From contig JAJNBK010000001.1 in the NCBI GenBank assembly GCA_021155845.1, forward strand, positions 1-18,133: DNA of 18,133 nt, given 5' to 3'. This document shows, piece by piece, positions 1-6,453 of this stretch. The notes below the pieces were generated by a model, which saw nothing but the letters and a program-made list of their open reading frames with translations, was not told where the DNA came from and did no database searches. The position numbers and the translations under genes are program-made. Source of the stretch: Nitrososphaeraceae archaeon. Its GTDB lineage: Archaea; Thermoproteota; Nitrososphaeria; Nitrososphaerales; Nitrososphaeraceae. Positions within the stretch are counted from its first letter, which is position 1, and each line of letters starts with the position of its first letter.

Positions 1-99
1 AATTACCATATAAATTTTTACAAGAAAATAATGTTGGTATATAATATGGAGAAAATAATTGTATGTGAAATGTGTTTATATCAAACAACTAGTAGATCC
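1..99 (+). repeat. Left terminal inverted repeat (99 bp)
   Basis: Bases 1-99 match the reverse complement of 18035-18133 without a mismatch; identity stops sharply at base 100 (A here, G in the other copy). Both copies run to the very ends of the window, which is expected for the termini of a linear protein-primed genome or the ends of a polinton-type element. Such ends usually serve as replication origins bound by a terminal protein; that role is inferred. The repeat is partly coding: it holds the first 23 codons of the right-end C2H2 gene. Confidence 0.95.
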
Positions 100-117
100 A
101 TGGGGACCATTTTATGA
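31..117 (+). pseudogene. Truncated TIR copy of the C2H2 zinc-finger gene start
   Basis: An ATG at 31 opens a frame whose first 23 codons equal those of the zinc-finger gene at the right end (MLVYNMEKIIV...TTSRS), because both lie in the terminal repeat. After base 99 the frame runs into unique DNA, adds five unrelated residues (MGTIL) and stops with TGA at 115-117. It keeps only the first CxxC pair and no histidines, so it cannot form a finger. It is most simply a by-product of the TIR extending into a gene. It could still be transcribed, since its upstream sequence is identical to that of the intact copy. Confidence 0.7.
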
Positions 118-126
118 AAAAAATCT

Positions 127-363
127 ATGATATATTATATTATGTTAAAAGAATCATGGTTATATACAAAAGAAGGTAAATTAAAATATCCTTATGGTTT
201 AAAGTTAGATCATTGTACAAAGAAAAAATATAATATAGATTGTTATGGTTGTTATCATTGTTGTACAAATAAAAATGGTAATTGTGAAGGTTGTCCATAT
301 TGTTGTAATAGAAATGATAATATAGAATGCGGTAAAAAATGTTGTATTATTATAAAAGAATAA
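127..363 (+). CDS. Small Cys-rich protein with CxGCxxCC units
   Basis: A 78-residue protein of unknown function. Its second half has 12 cysteines: C30, a unit CYGCYHCC at 39-46, a unit CEGCPYCC at 53-60, and C68, C72 and C73. The C-x-G-C-x2-C-C spacing is the same unit repeated six times in the minus-strand gene at 12233-12520, so the two form a family within this genome. The spacing suggests metal binding (zinc or other) or disulfide cross-links; this is inference. No signal peptide or membrane segment is evident. Translation may begin at the ATG at 127 or at the in-frame ATG at 142 (MLKESW). It is the first intact gene after the left TIR and is followed 7 bases later by another Cys-containing gene on the same strand. 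Confidence 0.75.
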   Translation: MIYYIMLKESWLYTKEGKLKYPYGLKLDHCTKKKYNIDCYGCYHCCTNKNGNCEGCPYCCNRNDNIECGKKCCIIIKE

Positions 364-370
364 ATATATT

Positions 371-598
371 ATGGAAAAATATTATTGTTGGTCTTGCACA
401 AAAGAATTTGAATATTATGATAAATATGAAGATGATGACATTGATAGCGATTTTGATTATTGTGAACCTGAATATGGTGAGAATAAATTATTATGTAAAG
501 AATGTGTTGGTTATACATTTGATAAAATAAGAAATATAAGTGGTTTTATACATATAATAGATATAATGAAAAGAATGAATGAAAAAATAAGCAAATAA
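371..598 (+). CDS. Small putative zinc-ribbon protein
   Basis: A 75-residue protein with a CWSC pair at residues 6-9 and a CKEC pair at 42-45, separated by an acidic stretch (EDDDIDSDFD, 20-29); C31 is an extra cysteine. Two CxxC knuckles of this sort are typical of a zinc ribbon, though no family is recognised. The C-terminal third is probably helical. It starts 7 bases after the preceding Cys-rich gene, so the two are likely co-transcribed. A perfect 10-bp hairpin lies just downstream (614-638). An overlapping frame at 339-530 was judged a shadow because this frame has the ordered CxxC pairs. Confidence 0.7.
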   Translation: MEKYYCWSCTKEFEYYDKYEDDDIDSDFDYCEPEYGENKLLCKECVGYTFDKIRNISGFIHIIDIMKRMNEKISK

Positions 599-613
599 TT
601 ATTTTCTAAAACA

Positions 614-638
614 ATTATGTGTATAAATTACACATAAT
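614..638. terminator. Perfect 10-bp hairpin after the 371-598 gene
   Basis: ATTATGTGTA (614-623) and TACACATAAT (629-638) are exact reverse complements around a 5-base loop, 15 bases beyond the stop codon at 598. It lies in the largest non-coding gap at this end (599-735). Mimivirus and its virophage Sputnik are known to end transcripts at AT-rich hairpins, so a 3'-end signal is a reasonable guess. The remainder of the gap (639-735) is AT-rich and shows only TATA-like runs before the next gene. Confidence 0.5.
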
Positions 639-735
639 CAATAATTGCATAAAATAAATTTTGAAGAGTAAAAACCTATTTATCTGAATTGAATATAATT
701 CATATAAATATAATTTATAATTATTTAATATAAGA

Positions 736-1029
736 ATGACACTAAAAGATAATGAAGAAAATTATGCAACAATATTTGATGATATTGGATTATATAACAC
801 TAACTTTTATAGTGACGAAGTTTGTTGTGAATTTTGCAATAAAATAGATTATGATAGTGACAATGAAACTATATTTTTATTAAGGGATATAAATAAAAGT
901 GATAATGAATATAAAAATTGTTCAATACATCACACAGCTTATGACAAATCAATTTGTAATAATTGTTTTGACAAAAATATTGATAATGTTAATAAAAATT
1001 ACAGAAAATTTAAAATACCAAATACTTAA
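736..1029 (+). CDS. Small acidic protein with Cys/His pairs
   Basis: A 97-residue protein not assigned to a family. It has CCEFC at 30-34, then C62, H65, H66 and CNNC at 74-77, compatible with a zinc-binding fold of two CxxC knuckles plus an intervening Cys/His group. The linker at 38-60 is rich in Asp, Asn and Glu. It has its own 137-base upstream gap. Its stop codon (1027-1029) directly abuts the stop codon of the convergent fibre gene (1030-1032), leaving no spacer. Confidence 0.7.
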   Translation: MTLKDNEENYATIFDDIGLYNTNFYSDEVCCEFCNKIDYDSDNETIFLLRDINKSDNEYKNCSIHHTAYDKSICNNCFDKNIDNVNKNYRKFKIPNT

Positions 1030-2676
1030 TTAAAAAACTTTACAAAATATAGCATTTCTTCTAATTATTGTATTACCTGTTGCAGCATATTCAACTGTAA
1101 ATGATATGATATTATCAACAGTTGTATTGGCAGTTGTATTATTGACAAGACTACATGCATTTGTAGTTTGACCTCTCAAAACAGTAGAATCAGAATTACA
1201 TATTGCTACACCAGCGGCTCCTATCGCTTTGAATGTCATAATACCTTCAACAGACCAATCTCCAACAACACTTACAATAGAACCACTATCCAATAAAACA
1301 GCACCAGTTATACCACCTGTTGTACTGCGTATTCTAAATCTTATATTTGATGATCCAACTGTTTGTCTACCACCAAACCTAAACCTATATGTATCACCAA
1401 CTGCTATAGTATTGGCCGGAATAGTATAATTTCCCAAGGGAACCGATATTAATGTAGTTTCAGTAGTAGTATTACTTACAGTATCATCTGTTACTGAAGT
1501 AAATAATCCATAATTAACAGGATTAGTATTGGTAGTAATTTTATCAGTTACAACTAACGTACCATTGATTGTAGAATTAGTATTACTGACTTCAATACCT
1601 GAAGTACCATTTGGTCCATACATAACAGTATTAGTATTATTAACTCTCATTCTTGTAGCACCATCATCAAATAATAAATATGGTGAAGTATTGGATAATT
1701 CGAATAATTTTGTACCAGCAGAAAAACTGAATGTACGATCACTTGTATTAGCAGTAATAGTTCTTGGAAATTTCATAGAACCTGATGATGAAAAATCATT
1801 AGTAGTAGCAGAATAAACAATATTACCACTACTATTACAAAATATACTATCAGTACCATCAAGAGATTGAATTCGTGTTTGATTTAAATGTTGTTCATTA
1901 CCGGCACTATCAACACTACTAATATTTCCATTAATATCCATAAATACTGTAACTTCAGGATTAACTGGAACTGAAGGTGTACCAGCTTTTAGTAAATTAA
2001 TATACCCCAATTTTTTAATAGAAAAATTATTAGCATCCAAATTTTGATCCATCGGATTTATTACATCACCTTCACCGCCGTTATTATAAGGTAGCCATAT
2101 CATTAAAGGATCAACAATTACTGTATACATAGGATCATTCAAAACAGTTACACTTCCTGAATTACCAATAATAATAGAATTACCAGAACTACCCAAATAT
2201 TCATTATCACTTAATGCTGCACTTAACATAACAGTCTGGGAAATATTGACACCACTAGCTAAAGTCAAAGTAAATTTACCACCAACTAAAGTACATGTAT
2301 AAACACCACTTGCTGTTAATGGTGCTAATACATCTTGAAATTCATCTTGTATTAAAGGGAAAATATCAGTTTCTAAATTGTAATCACCAGCAGCAACAGG
2401 AACATTAACATCATAAAAAGTACCACTGGTTACTTGTAATTGCCATTTGAATGTAACAGAAGGAATTCTAAAAACATTACTACCTGCTTCTTGAGCAACC
2501 ATGACACTTGGTGTACTTGGAGGAGCAGTTGTAGGTAGAGTATAAAGTGGTGTAGTATTATATTCACCAACACTAATTTGTTCTGCAGTTAGATTATTAG
2601 TAAAAACATCTTCATATATAACATTAGCATTATAGCCTGCTGGATTTCCGTATATATCATTACCTCCATAATACAT
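1030..2676 (-). CDS. Fibre-like virion protein with shared N-terminal anchor
   Basis: A 548-residue, Ser/Thr/Asn/Gly-rich, beta-type protein, likely a host-attachment fibre or spike. Residues 1-49 are almost the same as the start of the neighbouring 218-residue protein (both contain YEDVFTNNLTAEQISVGEYN), suggesting a common capsid-docking module. Residues about 65-165 resemble part of the penton-like protein: a strand, GTF, a G-Y element, a helix with PLIQDEF, then FTLTLASG and a terminal YLG. The middle (210-390) has repetitive short strands as in fibre shafts. Residues 405-548 look like a jelly-roll head (SVPLGNYTIPANT, then GDTYRFRFGG), a pattern common in viral receptor-binding domains. 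It is the last gene of the minus-strand virion cluster. Fibre function is inferred from composition, module sharing and position. Confidence 0.75.
   Translation of the reverse strand: MYYGGNDIYGNPAGYNANVIYEDVFTNNLTAEQISVGEYNTTPLYTLPTTAPPSTPSVMVAQEAGSNVFRIPSVTFKWQLQVTSGTFYDVNVPVAAGDYNLETDIFPLIQDEFQDVLAPLTASGVYTCTLVGGKFTLTLASGVNISQTVMLSAALSDNEYLGSSGNSIIIGNSGSVTVLNDPMYTVIVDPLMIWLPYNNGGEGDVINPMDQNLDANNFSIKKLGYINLLKAGTPSVPVNPEVTVFMDINGNISSVDSAGNEQHLNQTRIQSLDGTDSIFCNSSGNIVYSATTNDFSSSGSMKFPRTITANTSDRTFSFSAGTKLFELSNTSPYLLFDDGATRMRVNNTNTVMYGPNGTSGIEVSNTNSTINGTLVVTDKITTNTNPVNYGLFTSVTDDTVSNTTTETTLISVPLGNYTIPANTIAVGDTYRFRFGGRQTVGSSNIRFRIRSTTGGITGAVLLDSGSIVSVVGDWSVEGIMTFKAIGAAGVAICNSDSTVLRGQTTNACSLVNNTTANTTVDNIISFTVEYAATGNTIIRRNAIFCKVF
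2531..2656 (-). repeat. Fibre anchor-module direct repeat, copy 1
   Basis: These 126 bases align without gaps (offset 695) to 3226-3351 and encode the shared anchor module in the same frame. Nucleotide identity is high, with uninterrupted identical stretches of more than 20 bases, while sequence on either side is unrelated. This points to recent duplication or ongoing gene conversion rather than deep paralogy. Confidence 0.85.
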
Positions 2677-2688
2677 ATTTCAATATAT

Positions 2689-2704
2689 ATTATGTGTACA
2701 TAAT
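2689..2704. terminator. Short hairpin between the two fibre genes
   Basis: ATTATG (2689-2694) and CATAAT (2699-2704) can pair around TGTA, in the 41-base gap between the two fibre genes. It shares the string ATTATGTGTA with the hairpin at 614-638, which makes it worth noting, but the 6-bp stem is short in such AT-rich DNA. It could be a transcript end or part of a promoter. Confidence 0.25.
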
Positions 2705-2717
2705 TATATTTAATAAT

Positions 2718-3374
2718 TTAACTAATTTGTAATAATTTAGCACTTAGTTGTGCTGAATCAATAACCATATTATTAGCTGAAGAATTATTAGCCAGTGTTA
2801 ATCGTATTGTTGCCCCAGAATTTAATTGTGCATAATAATTTGCGGAATTAATACCTCTAAAAGTTTGTGATATTCCTGTTGCTGCATATGTTTGAGTGAT
2901 TTTATATCCTGGAAATGTAGTACCACCATTTACAACTATGAAAGCAGAATCAAGTCTACCTGAAGCAGGATTTGTAGTACTAGTCCAAATCCAACATACA
3001 TTATAATTTAATTCATATATACCAGTAACAGGTACAGTATATGTAAATGTTCCGGTATTATAATTACTACCAATTAATAAAGTATTACATATATTTTGTG
3101 ATGAATTACCGGCTGCAATTGAAATAGCTCCACCAGTATATTGTGCTTGAAAACCATTAAAAGTATTAACCCATGAAACACTTCCGCCAGAAACGCCAAT
3201 ATATTGACCATTTGTTGGGGAATTTGTTGGTAGAGTATAATGTGGTGTAACATTATATTCACCAACACTAATTTGTTCAGCTGTTAGATTATTAGTAAAA
3301 ACGTCCTCATATTGAATATTTGCTGTATATCCTGCAGGATAACCGTATATACTATTTCCATATTGATAACTCAT
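2718..3374 (-). CDS. Short fibre protein with C1q/TNF-like head
   Basis: A 218-residue protein with two parts. Residues 1-50 are the anchor module shared with the 548-residue fibre protein downstream. Residues about 51-75 are a linker (NGQYIGVSGGSVSWVN), and 76-218 resemble a C1q/TNF-type jelly roll: GTFTYTVPVTGIYELNY at 108-124, then alternating strands ending in DSAQLSAKLLQIS. C1q-like heads trimerise and bind surface ligands in many phage and viral fibres. The likely role is a second, alternative attachment spike using the same capsid socket. The gene sits between the penton-like gene (29-base gap) and the longer fibre gene (41-base gap). The C1q assignment rests on pattern only. Confidence 0.75.
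   Translation of the reverse strand: MSYQYGNSIYGYPAGYTANIQYEDVFTNNLTAEQISVGEYNVTPHYTLPTNSPTNGQYIGVSGGSVSWVNTFNGFQAQYTGGAISIAAGNSSQNICNTLLIGSNYNTGTFTYTVPVTGIYELNYNVCWIWTSTTNPASGRLDSAFIVVNGGTTFPGYKITQTYAATGISQTFRGINSANYYAQLNSGATIRLTLANNSSANNMVIDSAQLSAKLLQIS
3226..3351 (-). repeat. Fibre anchor-module direct repeat, copy 2
   Basis: Second copy of the 126-base direct repeat (partner 2531-2656), encoding the N-terminal module of the C1q-headed fibre protein. Homology ends within the LPT-proline-rich junction, exactly where the heads start to differ, marking it as the seam of a domain swap. Confidence 0.85.
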
Positions 3375-3403
3375 TTATACAATAATTATTGAGAAAAAAT
3401 TTA

Positions 3404-4189
3404 TTAGTAAATTACTTTTAATATCAATTCTACAATAGATCTTGGGTCCATATCTGTTAATAACCTAAAATTTTCATCATATAAACTTATATCAAAATTT
3501 TTTAATGATGTTTGTATATTAAATCTTATTCTTTCCTGATTATTTGAATTTTCAAAAACATTTTGAAATCCAAATGGAACAGTAACAGGTATCGAAAATA
3601 AACAACATCCTAAATTAGTACCATCAACACTATTTGTATAACAATTAACACCAATTTTTCTTGAAACAATATGAAAATATGAAATACCATTTAGTTTAGG
3701 TAAAAGATCAGCTGTTAAAGTATCTGTAAAATCATTTAAGGTATCATAACCTAATAAATTACCTAATGTATTATTTACTGTATTTTTAATTTCAGCACCA
3801 CCCGTAATAGTTATTTGAAAATATCCGTCATCACTAAAACCAAATGTTGATGTAGATGGTGTAATAACAGCATCTAACAATGGTTTAAGAATATTACCAA
3901 TATTTGTTGCCGAATAAAAACCATTTGAAAAAGTATGTGTAAAAGTACCTGCTGTAGTTGTAAGTTCAAAAACATTATTATTTTGATCAGCTGAAACATT
4001 AGGGACAGTATGAGTAATTGAACAAGAAACTAATTCCATAGATTTTGTTGTATCCAGAAAAGCATTATTACCATAAAAAGCTTCAAAATTCCATGGTGTA
4101 CTTGTTTGTGCGGCACCAGCGCTGACTCTTAATTTAATAGTATTTTCAGAATCCACATCTGTATTAAATTGTGATCTAATTTTAGACAT
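3404..4189 (-). CDS. Penton-like minor capsid protein
   Basis: A 261-residue beta-rich protein. In PLVs, polintons and virophages a single-jelly-roll penton protein of roughly this size closes the five-fold vertices of the capsid. Visible support: a strand-rich body; a G-F-Y element followed by a helix (NGFYSATNIGNILKPLLD, 89-106); GYFQITITGG at 122-131; NLLGYD at 144-149; and a C-terminal edge FDISLYDENFRLLTD (232-246) followed by ELILKVIY. The latter matches the pattern of vertex proteins, where a strand, a short turn and a closing strand end the chain. It lies in the minus-strand virion cluster two genes downstream of the major capsid gene, a usual arrangement. Its TAA is followed 29 bases later by the C1q fibre gene, possibly its docking partner. 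The family is inferred without a search. Confidence 0.75.
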   Translation of the reverse strand: MSKIRSQFNTDVDSENTIKLRVSAGAAQTSTPWNFEAFYGNNAFLDTTKSMELVSCSITHTVPNVSADQNNNVFELTTTAGTFTHTFSNGFYSATNIGNILKPLLDAVITPSTSTFGFSDDGYFQITITGGAEIKNTVNNTLGNLLGYDTLNDFTDTLTADLLPKLNGISYFHIVSRKIGVNCYTNSVDGTNLGCCLFSIPVTVPFGFQNVFENSNNQERIRFNIQTSLKNFDISLYDENFRLLTDMDPRSIVELILKVIY

Positions 4190-4210
4190 CTATAATATTA
4201 CATCAGAAAA

Positions 4211-4987
4211 TTAATATAAAGAACCACCATTAGCAAAAGCATTAAAAGCGGCTTGTTCAGAGAATTTTTGAGCATTTTTTTCAACCCAATGATATGAAGG
4301 AATTTTATAACTACCTCTAACATGTGGATTATAAATAATATCACCATCAATAGTTGATAATATTTTATTTGTTGTATCAATAGGAATATTATTTATCGGA
4401 TTTATATTAGGATTATCAATAGGATTAATTGGATTTGTAGGCTCAACAGTATTATCAGGAATTGTAGTACCTGTATTATCCGGTAGTCTTTCATCACCAC
4501 TACCTAATGTAGCCTGAGAAATTACAGCGCCTGTTGCAACAGCAGCGGCTGCACCTTTTTTTAAAGTATTATTTGTTGGTCTTGTAGGAACTCTTGGTCT
4601 AAGTCTAATGGGTCTAACTTGCTGAACAGGATTATTTAAAAGAGGAACATCTTCTAAATCATCTTTTTCATCACTTGGTTCAGCATATTGTGGTCTTCTT
4701 TGTCTTAATGTATTTTCTCTCATATTTCTATTTATTGCACTAATAAAATCTTGATTTTGTGATTCTACAGAATGATCTCTTTGAATAGGAATATTTGGTA
4801 AATTTTCTGTTTGATGTCTATTTATAACAACTTCTCTAGCTCTTTCTAAGGACATTCCGGAAGAGACAAGTTCTGATAATTGATTTTCAATAGTTTCAAA
4901 TATTAATGATTGATTACCTAATTTAGCAAGTTCGGATGATTCACCTAATATTCCTAATAGTTCTACAGCTGCTGTAAATACGGACAT
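4211..4987 (-). CDS. Putative minor virion protein with hydrophobic Ala-rich segment
   Basis: A 258-residue protein, not recognised by family, placed between the major capsid and penton-like genes and so probably a virion component. Residues 1-60 look helical (MSVFTAAVELLGILG, then LERAREVV). A basic, Arg/Pro-rich part (118-144) leads into a short hydrophobic Ala-rich segment (about 145-161, GAAAAVATGAVISQATLG) preceded by KK. An Asn/Pro-rich low-complexity linker (172-206, NPINPIDNPN) and a conserved-looking aromatic C-terminus (215-258, including YHWVEKNAQKF) follow. Small capsid proteins with a basic arm and hydrophobic stretch act as DNA-condensing or membrane-active components in adenoviruses and adintoviruses; this is an analogy only. 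A 10-bp palindrome TATCATGATA (4995-5004) lies just upstream of the start. Confidence 0.65.
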   Translation of the reverse strand: MSVFTAAVELLGILGESSELAKLGNQSLIFETIENQLSELVSSGMSLERAREVVINRHQTENLPNIPIQRDHSVESQNQDFISAINRNMRENTLRQRRPQYAEPSDEKDDLEDVPLLNNPVQQVRPIRLRPRVPTRPTNNTLKKGAAAAVATGAVISQATLGSGDERLPDNTGTTIPDNTVEPTNPINPIDNPNINPINNIPIDTTNKILSTIDGDIIYNPHVRGSYKIPSYHWVEKNAQKFSEQAAFNAFANGGSLY

Positions 4988-5060
4988 TATAATATATCAT
5001 GATAAAATATTAATTATTATGATATTAAATATACTTCCCTTTTAGCCATACAACATTTTA

Positions 5061-6428
5061 TTATTTATCTACGATACAGCTATCTTGAATGAGGTTAGCG
5101 CATCTTGTGGAAGTAGTCCAAACAACCAAAATGAAAGCTCCTGCTGCATCAGTAGTTAAACCATAAGCATTTCCGGTATATGTTAATAACCTACTGTTAT
5201 TTGAGCTTACACCAGAAAATGATAAAAGTGCTGGTGATCGGTCAAGTAATTGACCATAAACGCTCAGATTACCTGAGTCTGTAGGAACTGTTGCAGCATC
5301 CTCTTTTAAATTTACAAAATGATCCATAGTAACAGTATTTGTATTAAGATAACTTGCAAATTGTTTTGATTGTGAGTCAAAACATAATAAAGTATTTTGA
5401 TATGCTTGTACAGAGTTTGGTATAGCTGAAACAGCAACATCAGCGGAAGTTCCGCAAGCTGTATACGGTACACAAACTATCTGCTGATTAGGGTAAAAGG
5501 TGCTTCCGAGCCTCCATTGCTGAAGTGAAACAACATTTTTGAACATATTTTTTGACTTACTAGAGCTGGCGAGATCAGAAGCTTGAAGGAAAACAGCAAA
5601 AGCATTTTTAACAATAGAATTAGCCTGATTAATATCAAATGAAAAACCGGTGTTTGTAGCATTTGCTAATGTTAAATTTGTACTAGTTTGATAGTATGTA
5701 TCAAAGCAAAATTGAATTCCAGAGCCCTCTGACGAAGCCATTTCGGTAGCTATTTGTTTCTTAACGGCGTCATAAACACGCACACTATCAAAAAGTAAAG
5801 AGCAATTAATATTACCATATGTAAAACTAGAATTTGCTATAGCAGCAACTGAAGTATTAAAAACAAGAGTTATTTTAGCACCCGATAAAAATGCTGGAGG
5901 AATAACAGTGTTTGTTGCAAAACATCCAAATATTAATGACATTGGGATAAGTGCGGTATAACTATATGTTCCGGCAGTTGATAAAGTATTAACATAATTT
6001 TGATTTAATAGCCCATCCAATTGTTTTCTTTCGGCTTCATTGTACAGGTACCATCTTAATATATTCATGTACTGGCCGCCGTAAAACGGCATATATTCCA
6101 AACTTTCGCCCGACCTATGATCGATTCTCATAGATGATATGATATTTAGAGGGCTGCCGTTCTGGCCCCATACACTAGCAATTGGAGTAACAGTTGCACC
6201 TGTTTTTACTAAATCAAATGTAACCCTCAAATAACTAGTTGGACCTGACACATAATCGTCAGCATTTATTATAATTTGTGATGTACCACCAGCTGCAACA
6301 TTCAAATTTTGGAAGACTTGGAGCTTCTGGACCCTCTCAGAGAAGAGCGAAGACTGGCTTGGTCTATAGTAGAGTAAATTATTTAACTCTCGAAGCTGCA
6401 TTAATTGATTTTCATTAGAATTATCCAT
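5061..6428 (-). CDS. MCP: Major capsid protein, double jelly roll
   Basis: A 455-residue protein of the size and texture of PLV and polinton hexon-type capsid proteins, which form trimeric capsomers with two jelly rolls. The first half includes strands around SQIIINADDYV (50-60), RIDHRSGESLEYMPFYGGQYM (split over 101-121) and a helical ILRWYLYNEAERKQ (123-136). A capsid-like hallmark at 303-317 (QQWRLGSTFYPNQQI) begins the second half; many members have a comparable Q-x-R-x-G-x-x-Y/F-P-x-Q element. The chain ends in a hydrophobic strand (GAFILVVWTT). It lies between the PLA2 protein gene (25-base gap) and the minor protein gene (73-base gap). Its codons use noticeably more G and C than the neighbours, especially near 6040-6180 and 6320-6360, as expected for a very highly expressed gene or a segment of different origin. 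Confidence 0.9.
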   Translation of the reverse strand: MDNSNENQLMQLRELNNLLYYRPSQSSLFSERVQKLQVFQNLNVAAGGTSQIIINADDYVSGPTSYLRVTFDLVKTGATVTPIASVWGQNGSPLNIISSMRIDHRSGESLEYMPFYGGQYMNILRWYLYNEAERKQLDGLLNQNYVNTLSTAGTYSYTALIPMSLIFGCFATNTVIPPAFLSGAKITLVFNTSVAAIANSSFTYGNINCSLLFDSVRVYDAVKKQIATEMASSEGSGIQFCFDTYYQTSTNLTLANATNTGFSFDINQANSIVKNAFAVFLQASDLASSSKSKNMFKNVVSLQQWRLGSTFYPNQQIVCVPYTACGTSADVAVSAIPNSVQAYQNTLLCFDSQSKQFASYLNTNTVTMDHFVNLKEDAATVPTDSGNLSVYGQLLDRSPALLSFSGVSSNNSRLLTYTGNAYGLTTDAAGAFILVVWTTSTRCANLIQDSCIVDK

Positions 6429-6453
6429 AATATAATATACGCATAGAATATTT

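Noticed and set aside
339..530. Overlapping plus-strand frame of 63 codons.
   Set aside because: It is a shadow of the genes at 127-363 and 371-598, which have ordered Cys pairs; this frame is only an Ile/Asn/Met-rich translation of AT-rich DNA.
5948..5955. TAAGTGCG string inside the capsid gene, matching the GCACTTA element.
   Set aside because: It lies in the coding region with no gene start nearby and lacks the extended flanking match; treated as chance.
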